Shown piece by piece: positions 58,681-64,000 of a DNA stretch of 64,000 nucleotides. The notes beneath the pieces were generated by a model that was not told where the DNA came from, searched no databases, and was given only the letters and a program-made list of their open reading frames with translations. The position numbers were made by a program, and so were the translations under genes. The stretch comes from Roseibacterium beibuensis (lineage in GTDB: Bacteria > Pseudomonadota > Alphaproteobacteria > Rhodobacterales > Rhodobacteraceae): NCBI RefSeq assembly GCF_039542305.1, contig NZ_BAABHW010000002.1:496001-560000 (forward strand). Direction: 5' to 3'. The stretch's first letter is position 1, and every line of letters starts with the position of its first letter.

Positions 58681-60204
58681 TTACAAATCCATCAGCAGGC
58701 GACGGGGATCTTCCAGCGCCTCTTTCACGCGCACCAAGAACGTCACGGCACCTTTGCCGTCGACGATGCGGTGGTCGTAGCTGAGGGCGAGGTACATCAT
58801 CGGGCGGATCTTGATTTCACCGTTGATGACCATCGGGCGTTCCTGGATCTTGTGCATGCCCAGGATACCCGATTGCGGCGGGTTCAGGATGGGCGAGGAC
58901 ATGAGCGAGCCGTAGACCCCCCCGTTCGAGATGGTGAAGGTGCCGCCCTGCATCTCGGCCATCGAGAGCTTGCCGTCGCGGGCGCGCTTGCCCTTCTCGG
59001 CGATTGCCTTTTCGAGATCGGCAAAGGACATCTGGTCGGCGTCGCGGATGACCGGAACGACAAGGCCCTGGGGCGTACCCGCGGCGATGCCCATGTGGAC
59101 GAAGTTCTTGTAGACGATCTCCTGCCCGTCGATCTCGGCATTGACCTCGGGCACTTCGCGCAGCGCGTGGCAGCAGGCCTTGGTGAAGAAGGACATGAAG
59201 CCGAGGCGCACGCCGTGCTTCTTCTCGAAGGCGTCCTTGTACTGGTTGCGGAGCGCCATGACCTCGGTCATGTCCACCTCGTTATAGGTGGTCAGGATCG
59301 CGGCGGTGTTCTGCGCGTCCTTGAGGCGGCGGGCGATGGTCTGGCGCAGGCGGGTCATCTTGACCCGTTCCTCGCGGGCGGCATCCTCGGCCGGGCTGGG
59401 CGCACGCGGGGCGGCGGCAGGCGCCGGGGCCGGGGCCGGGGCGGTTGCGGCGGCGGCAGCGCCCGAGGCGGCCTTTATCACGTCTTCCTTCATGATACGG
59501 CCATCCTTTCCGGTGCCTTGCACGTTGGCCGGGTCGATGCCCTTTTCGGCCATCAGCTTCTTGGCCGACGGGGCGTCTTCGACATCCTTGCCGGTGCTGG
59601 AGGCGGGGGCGGCGGCCTGCGGGGCCGGGGCGGCGGCGGGGGCCGAGGCGGCCGCGCCTTCGCCCGCGGTCAGAATGGCGAGCTTGCCGCCCGCTTCGAC
59701 CGTGTCGCCTTCACCGGCGAGGATCTCGGACAGGACACCGGCGGCGGGGGCCGGAACCTCGACCGAGACCTTGTCGGTTTCCAGCTCACACAGCATCTCG
59801 TCCTGCGCGACCGTGTCGCCCGCTTTCTTGAACCAGGTCGAGACGGTCGCCTCGGTCACGCTTTCCCCAAGGGCGGGGACCATCACGTCGACGGCTTCCC
59901 CGCCACCCGAGGCTTCGGGCGCGGCCTCGGCCTTGGCTTCGGGCTTGGCGGCGGGGGCCGCGCCCTCCCCTTCGCTGAGCGTGGCGAGGAGCGCATCGAC
60001 GCCCACGGTCTCGCCTTCGGCGGCGACGATTTCGCCAAGCGTGCCGGCGGCGGGGCTGGGCACCTCGACCGTCACCTTGTCGGTTTCCAATTCACACAGC
60101 ATTTCGTCCACCGCGACGGAGTCGCCCGGCTGCTTGAACCAGGTGGCCACGGTGGCTTCGGTGACGCTTTCGCCCAAGGTGGGGACGCGAACTTCGATCG
60201 ACAT
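58681..60204 (-). CDS. odhB: 2-oxoglutarate dehydrogenase E2 with two lipoyl domains
   Basis: A 507-residue dihydrolipoyl succinyltransferase. Two lipoyl domains occur in tandem, each with the ETDKV lipoylation site (K43 and K145) and joined by Ala/Pro-rich linkers. The E3/E1-binding domain (APSAKKLMAEKGIDPANVQG) follows near residue 215, and the catalytic domain ends in SYDHRIVDGKGA, with the active-site His. The second lipoyl domain makes it longer than the single-domain E. coli type. Seven bases separate its start from the odhA stop. Confidence 0.95.
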   Translation of the reverse strand: MSIEVRVPTLGESVTEATVATWFKQPGDSVAVDEMLCELETDKVTVEVPSPAAGTLGEIVAAEGETVGVDALLATLSEGEGAAPAAKPEAKAEAAPEASGGGEAVDVMVPALGESVTEATVSTWFKKAGDTVAQDEMLCELETDKVSVEVPAPAAGVLSEILAGEGDTVEAGGKLAILTAGEGAAASAPAAAPAPQAAAPASSTGKDVEDAPSAKKLMAEKGIDPANVQGTGKDGRIMKEDVIKAASGAAAAATAPAPAPAPAAAPRAPSPAEDAAREERVKMTRLRQTIARRLKDAQNTAAILTTYNEVDMTEVMALRNQYKDAFEKKHGVRLGFMSFFTKACCHALREVPEVNAEIDGQEIVYKNFVHMGIAAGTPQGLVVPVIRDADQMSFADLEKAIAEKGKRARDGKLSMAEMQGGTFTISNGGVYGSLMSSPILNPPQSGILGMHKIQERPMVINGEIKIRPMMYLALSYDHRIVDGKGAVTFLVRVKEALEDPRRLLMDL

Positions 60205-60210
60205 GTCTTC

Positions 60211-63171
60211 TTACCCTTCGATGGTCAGCGCGTCGTTCACGAGCGCGGCTTGTTGGGATTTGTGTTGGCTGGCGAGACCCGTCGCCGGCGAGGCGCTGGC
60301 GGCGCGACCGGCGTAACGGGGACGCGAATGGGTGGCGCCGATGCGGCCCAGCACCCATTCGAGGTTCGGCTCGACGAAGGTCCAGGCGCCCTGGTTCTTG
60401 GGCTCTTCCTGGCACCAGACGATCTCGGCCTCCTTGAAGCGGCCCAGCTCCTTCATCAGCGACAGCGCCGGGAAGGGGTAGAACTGTTCGAGACGCAGGA
60501 GATAGACGTCGTCGATACCGCGGGCGTCGCGTTCCTCGAGCAGGTCGTAATAGACCTTGCCCGAGGAGATCACGACGCGGCGGATCTTGTCGTCGGCCTT
60601 GAGCTTCGTGTCGGAATGACCCTTTTCGGCGTCATCCCACAGCACGCGGTGGAAGCTGGACCCGGTGGTGAAATCCGCCGCATCGGAAATCGCCAGCTTG
60701 TGCCGCAGAAGCGATTTCGGCGTCATCAGGACCAGCGGCTTGCGGAAGCTGCGGTGGATCTGGCGGCGCAGGATGTGGAAGTAGTTCGCCGGGGTCGAGC
60801 AGTTGGCGACGATCCAGTTATCCTCGGCCGACATTTGCAGGAAGCGTTCGAGGCGGGCCGAGGAGTGTTCCGGCCCCTGCCCTTCGAACCCGTGCGGCAG
60901 CAGCATGACAAGGCCCGACATGCGCAGCCATTTGCGTTCGCCCGACGAGATGAACTGGTCGAACATGATCTGGGCGCCGTTGGCGAAATCGCCGAACTGG
61001 GCCTCCCACATCACCAGCGCGTTGGGTTCGGCGAGGGAGTAGCCGTATTCGAACCCGAGCACCGCGTATTCCGACAGCATCGAGTCGATGACCTCGTATT
61101 TCTGCTGCCCCTCGCGGATGTGGTTGAGCGGGTAGTAACGATCCTCGGTCGATTGATCGACAAGGCCGGAGTGCCGCTGGCTGAAGGTGCCGCGCGTCGA
61201 GTCCTGCCCCGACAGGCGGACGGGGTAGCCCTCGGTCAGCAGGCTGCCGAAGGCCAGCGCCTCGGCGGTGGCCCAGTCGAACCCCTGGCCCGTTTCGAAC
61301 ATCTGCTTTTTCGACTCGAGCAGGCGGCCTACCGTCTTGTGCAGGTTGAAACCCTCGGGCGCGGTGGTCAGGGCGCGCCCGACCTCGGCCATGGTTTCGG
61401 GCGCGATGGCGGTTTCGCCGCGCTGGTATTCCTCGCCCTCGCGGTTGAGATGCGACCAGCGCCCGTCCAGCCAGTCGGCCTTGTTGGGCTTGTATTCCTT
61501 GCCGCGCTCGAACTCTTCGTTCAGATGCGCCTGGAAGGCGGCCTTCATGTCCTCGATCTCGCCCTCGGGGATCAGGCCGTCCTTCACCAGCCGCTCGGTG
61601 TAGATCTGCAGCGTGGTCTTCTGCGTCTTGATCTTCTTGTACATGAGCGGGTTGGTGAACATGGGCTCATCGCCCTCGTTGTGACCGAACCGGCGGTAGC
61701 AGAACATGTCGATGACCACGTCCTTGCCGAACATCTGGCGGAACTCGATGGCCACCTTGGCGGCGTGAACCACGGCCTCGGGGTCGTCGCCGTTGACGTG
61801 GAAGATCGGCGCCTCGACCATCAGGGCGATATCGGTCGGATAGGGCGAGGAGCGCGAGAAATGCGGCGCGGTGGTGAACCCGATCTGGTTGTTCACCACG
61901 AAATGAATCGTGCCGCCGGTGCGGTGCCCGCGCAGGCCCGACAGGCCAAAGCCCTCGGCCACCACGCCCTGCCCGGCAAAGGCCGCATCGCCATGCAGCA
62001 GCACGGCCACGACCTGCTTGCGTTCCGCATCGCCCAACTGGTCCTGCTTGGCGCGAACCTTGCCCAGAACAACGGGGTTCACCGCCTCCAGGTGCGAGGG
62101 GTTGGCCGTCAGCGACAGGTGGACGGTGTTGCCGTCAAACTCCCGGTCGCTGGAAGCGCCGAGGTGGTATTTCACGTCGCCCGAGCCATCCACATCCTCG
62201 GGCTTGAAGCTGCCGCCCTGGAACTCGTTGAAGATGGCGCGGTAGGGTTTCTGCATCACGTTGGCCAGAACCGACAGGCGGCCCCGGTGCGGCATGCCGA
62301 TGACGACCTCGTTCACGCCGAGCGCGCCGCCGCGCTTGATGATCTGCTCCATCGCGGGGATCAGCGACTCGCCGCCATCGAGGCCGAAACGCTTGGTGCC
62401 CATGTACTTGACGTGCAGGAATTTCTCGAAGCCCTCGGCCTCGACCATCTTGTTCAGGATGGCCTTGCGCCCTTCGCGGGTGAAGGCGATTTCCTTGCCG
62501 AAGCCTTCGATCCGCTCCTTCAGCCATGCGGCCTGCTCGGGGTCGGAGATGTGCATGTATTGCAGCGCGAAGGTGCCGCAATAGGTGCGCTTCACGATCT
62601 CGGTGATCTGCCGGATCGAGGCGGTCTGAAGCCCCAGCACGTTGTCGAGGAAGATCGGGCGATCCAGGTCGGCCTCGGTGAAGCCGTAGGATTTCGGATC
62701 GAGCTCGGGATGCGGGGTCTGGTCGCGCATGCCAAGCGGGTCGAGATCGGCCACGAGATGCCCCCGGATCCGGTAAGCCCGGATCAGCATCAGCGCGCGG
62801 ATCGAGTCCAGCACGGCGCGCTGCACCTGTTGGTCGCTCAGCTCGACGCCTTTTTCGACCGCCTTTTCCTTGATCTTGCGGCCCGCTTCCTTGACCTCGG
62901 CCTGCGCCGCCGGCCATTCGCCGGTCAGGGCGTTGGTCCAGTCATCGGCGGGCTGCGGCGGCCAGTCGGGGCGCGCCCAGGACGGGCCCTGCGCCTCGGC
63001 TTTCACGTCGATCTCGGAATCGCCCAGGGCTTCGAAGAACGCGCGCCAGCCCTCGTCCACCGCGGCGGGGTCGTTGGCGTATTGCGCGTAAAGCTGTTCG
63101 AGATAGGCGGCGTTGTGCCCCTGCATGAAGCTTGAGGCGTGGAACTGATCGTTGGGGCTTTGATCGGTCAT
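60211..63171 (-). CDS. odhA: 2-oxoglutarate dehydrogenase E1 component
   Basis: A 986-residue thiamine-diphosphate enzyme that decarboxylates 2-oxoglutarate and hands the succinyl group to OdhB. The N-terminal segment (NAAYLEQLYAQYANDP) is the conserved E2-binding peptide, and IGMPHRGRLSVLANVM, HLGASSDREFDG and HGDAAFAGQGVVAE form the cofactor-binding core. The C-terminal half holds EAQFGDFANGAQIMFDQFI. Full length. AGGAGCAAAA precedes the ATG. Confidence 0.97.
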   Translation of the reverse strand: MTDQSPNDQFHASSFMQGHNAAYLEQLYAQYANDPAAVDEGWRAFFEALGDSEIDVKAEAQGPSWARPDWPPQPADDWTNALTGEWPAAQAEVKEAGRKIKEKAVEKGVELSDQQVQRAVLDSIRALMLIRAYRIRGHLVADLDPLGMRDQTPHPELDPKSYGFTEADLDRPIFLDNVLGLQTASIRQITEIVKRTYCGTFALQYMHISDPEQAAWLKERIEGFGKEIAFTREGRKAILNKMVEAEGFEKFLHVKYMGTKRFGLDGGESLIPAMEQIIKRGGALGVNEVVIGMPHRGRLSVLANVMQKPYRAIFNEFQGGSFKPEDVDGSGDVKYHLGASSDREFDGNTVHLSLTANPSHLEAVNPVVLGKVRAKQDQLGDAERKQVVAVLLHGDAAFAGQGVVAEGFGLSGLRGHRTGGTIHFVVNNQIGFTTAPHFSRSSPYPTDIALMVEAPIFHVNGDDPEAVVHAAKVAIEFRQMFGKDVVIDMFCYRRFGHNEGDEPMFTNPLMYKKIKTQKTTLQIYTERLVKDGLIPEGEIEDMKAAFQAHLNEEFERGKEYKPNKADWLDGRWSHLNREGEEYQRGETAIAPETMAEVGRALTTAPEGFNLHKTVGRLLESKKQMFETGQGFDWATAEALAFGSLLTEGYPVRLSGQDSTRGTFSQRHSGLVDQSTEDRYYPLNHIREGQQKYEVIDSMLSEYAVLGFEYGYSLAEPNALVMWEAQFGDFANGAQIMFDQFISSGERKWLRMSGLVMLLPHGFEGQGPEHSSARLERFLQMSAEDNWIVANCSTPANYFHILRRQIHRSFRKPLVLMTPKSLLRHKLAISDAADFTTGSSFHRVLWDDAEKGHSDTKLKADDKIRRVVISSGKVYYDLLEERDARGIDDVYLLRLEQFYPFPALSLMKELGRFKEAEIVWCQEEPKNQGAWTFVEPNLEWVLGRIGATHSRPRYAGRAASASPATGLASQHKSQQAALVNDALTIEG

Positions 63172-63238
63172 TTTTGCTCCTCCGGTGAGCGGGTCGCGGC
63201 CTGCGCGGTTGTTCCTGCACAGGCGCGGAATTCAAGGG

Positions 63239-63928
63239 TCAATCGGGTGTAGCCTGGGGCGGAATGATGAGTTGGGTCAGCAGGCCCTGGGACGCGGCCA
63301 ACGACGGGGTCATCGCGTCCTGCGGGGTCGAGACGGCGTAGAAGGCGAAGGTCGCGCCGGGCGTCGGGGTCGGCGTTTCGGGAATGGCGGCGCGGGTCAC
63401 GGCGCCGGCCTGATCGGTGTGGCCCGTCTCGGTCCAGATGGCCCACAGCTCAGACATCAGCGCGTCGTCGGGGCCGGTGGCCATCCAGCACAGGACGCGC
63501 TGACGGCCATCGGGCGCAAGATCGCCCCCGATGAAAAGCGTCTGTCCTTCGCGCTGCAACAGGTTGCGCCCGTCGGTCCGAGCGGCCCAATCGGCGCGTT
63601 GCGCCTGGCGCAGGCCCGCGGTTTCGGCGGCGGCGGGGTCGAACTCGACCACCAGCAGGGCCAGGAACGCGTCGCTCAGACGGTCGAGCGCCGGGCCGCG
63701 CGTGGCTTCGGGCACCGGCTGCCAGCCCATCGCCTGGAGGTCGGCGACGTAGCGGGCCGGATCGAAATGCGTGTCGAGGCAGGGTTCGAGGCTGCCGACC
63801 GTCGTGCCCTGGGCGCGCACCGGCAAGGCCATGAAGATCGCGACGGCCAAGGCCACCAGCGCCAGGGCGCCCAGCCCGTGCGCCGTGCGCCAGATCGCCG
63901 CCAGGGTTCGCTTCCGGTCGTCCCTCAT
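63239..63928 (-). CDS. exported protein of unknown function upstream of odhA
   Basis: A 229-residue protein with a long N-terminal region: a basic start (MRDDRKRTLAAIW), one hydrophobic segment (about residues 17-37) ending in VRAQG, a plausible signal-peptidase site. The mature part has the balanced composition of a small periplasmic domain (VADLQAMGWQPVP, FIGGDLAPDGRQRVLCW). No family is recognised. The start overlaps the stop of the partial gene upstream (ATGA), so they are co-translated. Confidence 0.65.
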   Translation of the reverse strand: MRDDRKRTLAAIWRTAHGLGALALVALAVAIFMALPVRAQGTTVGSLEPCLDTHFDPARYVADLQAMGWQPVPEATRGPALDRLSDAFLALLVVEFDPAAAETAGLRQAQRADWAARTDGRNLLQREGQTLFIGGDLAPDGRQRVLCWMATGPDDALMSELWAIWTETGHTDQAGAVTRAAIPETPTPTPGATFAFYAVSTPQDAMTPSLAASQGLLTQLIIPPQATPD

Positions 63929-64000
63929 GGCTGCGGCTCCTCTCCGTAGCTGTTGGGCCCTCTCGACCCGCCCGTGGCCAGAAGGATCATCAGGGCGTCG
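63925..64000 (-). CDS. C-terminus of a DUF805-like membrane protein, cut by window edge
   Basis: The last 24 codons of a gene entering from the right edge read DALMILLATGGSRGPNSYG and then EEPQP with a TGA overlapping the next start. A hydrophobic stretch followed by GPNxYG is the usual tail of DUF805 proteins. The rest is outside the window. Confidence 0.5.
   Translation of the reverse strand, partial: DALMILLATGGSRGPNSYGEEPQP

Noticed and set aside
58627..63135. A 1502-codon plus-strand open frame opposite odhA–odhB.
   Set aside because: It is the antisense shadow of high-GC genes with G/C-ending codons; the translation is His/Arg/Ala/Val-rich with no recognisable domain, while the minus strand encodes textbook OdhA and OdhB.

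Overview
The window looks like a stretch of chromosome from a marine alphaproteobacterium of the Rhodobacteraceae (Roseobacter group). The reasons are its high G+C with strongly G/C-ending codons, the heterotetrameric sarcosine oxidase operon, a dnaG–rpoD pair, a TIGR02300/FYDLN acidic protein, a SelD fused to an NADH-dehydrogenase-like domain, and an odhA–odhB–lpd cluster with a two-lipoyl OdhB. This placement rests on gene content and composition, not on a database search. I see no phage, insertion sequence, CRISPR array or rRNA. There is one tRNA, tRNA-Ala(GGC).

Layout: 1–2.6 kb carries an alpha/beta hydrolase (cut by the window edge), a small membrane protein and glutamate dehydrogenase. 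2.9–5.6 kb is a three-gene TadG/TadE-like surface set. 5.8–10.8 kb is soxBDAG (sarcosine oxidase). 10.9–14.9 kb is dnaG and rpoD. 15.5–20.1 kb holds a HlyU-like protein, a MeaB-type GTPase, an exported DUF3108 protein and the HrpB helicase. 20.2–25.3 kb has a DUF2235 hydrolase overlapping a lone CoxL-like molybdoenzyme subunit, then an ornithine/lysine decarboxylase divergent from an Lrp regulator. 25.3–32.9 kb has selD fusion–truA, ycjX–ycjF and three membrane protein genes. 33.0–36.1 kb is ileS with a candidate leader-peptide attenuator. 36.3–43.5 kb is mixed housekeeping, including a GST–DUF3253–ogt operon, ygfZ, two aminotransferases and several small proteins. 43.6–49.8 kb is valS, the tRNA 2-selenouridine synthase, a beta-hydroxyacid dehydrogenase and galU. 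50.2–53.7 kb is a gpsA–phosphatase–synthase operon read here as glucosylglycerol synthesis. 53.8–56.3 kb has tRNA-Ala, FYDLN, an M48-like protease, a GntR regulator and an SH3 protein. 56.3–64 kb is lpd–MAPEG–orphan–odhB–odhA plus two more minus-strand genes.

Functional links: the SelD fusion and the selenouridine synthase, 20 kb apart, together make the two-step route from selenide to 2-selenouridine in tRNA. GpsA, the HAD phosphatase and the GgpS-like synthase would make the osmolyte glucosylglycerol from glycerol 3-phosphate and a nucleotide-glucose. GalU, divergently encoded next door, makes UDP-glucose. Sarcosine oxidase and glutamate dehydrogenase suggest use of methylated amines and amino acids. 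The 2-oxoglutarate dehydrogenase operon contains an unrelated low-GC3 gene between odhB and the MAPEG gene. The sharpest anomalies are a low-GC3 block confined to the ileS editing domain, a leaderless Ile-rich micro-ORF in front of ileS, and a pair of 20-bp perfect palindromes between selU and valS.
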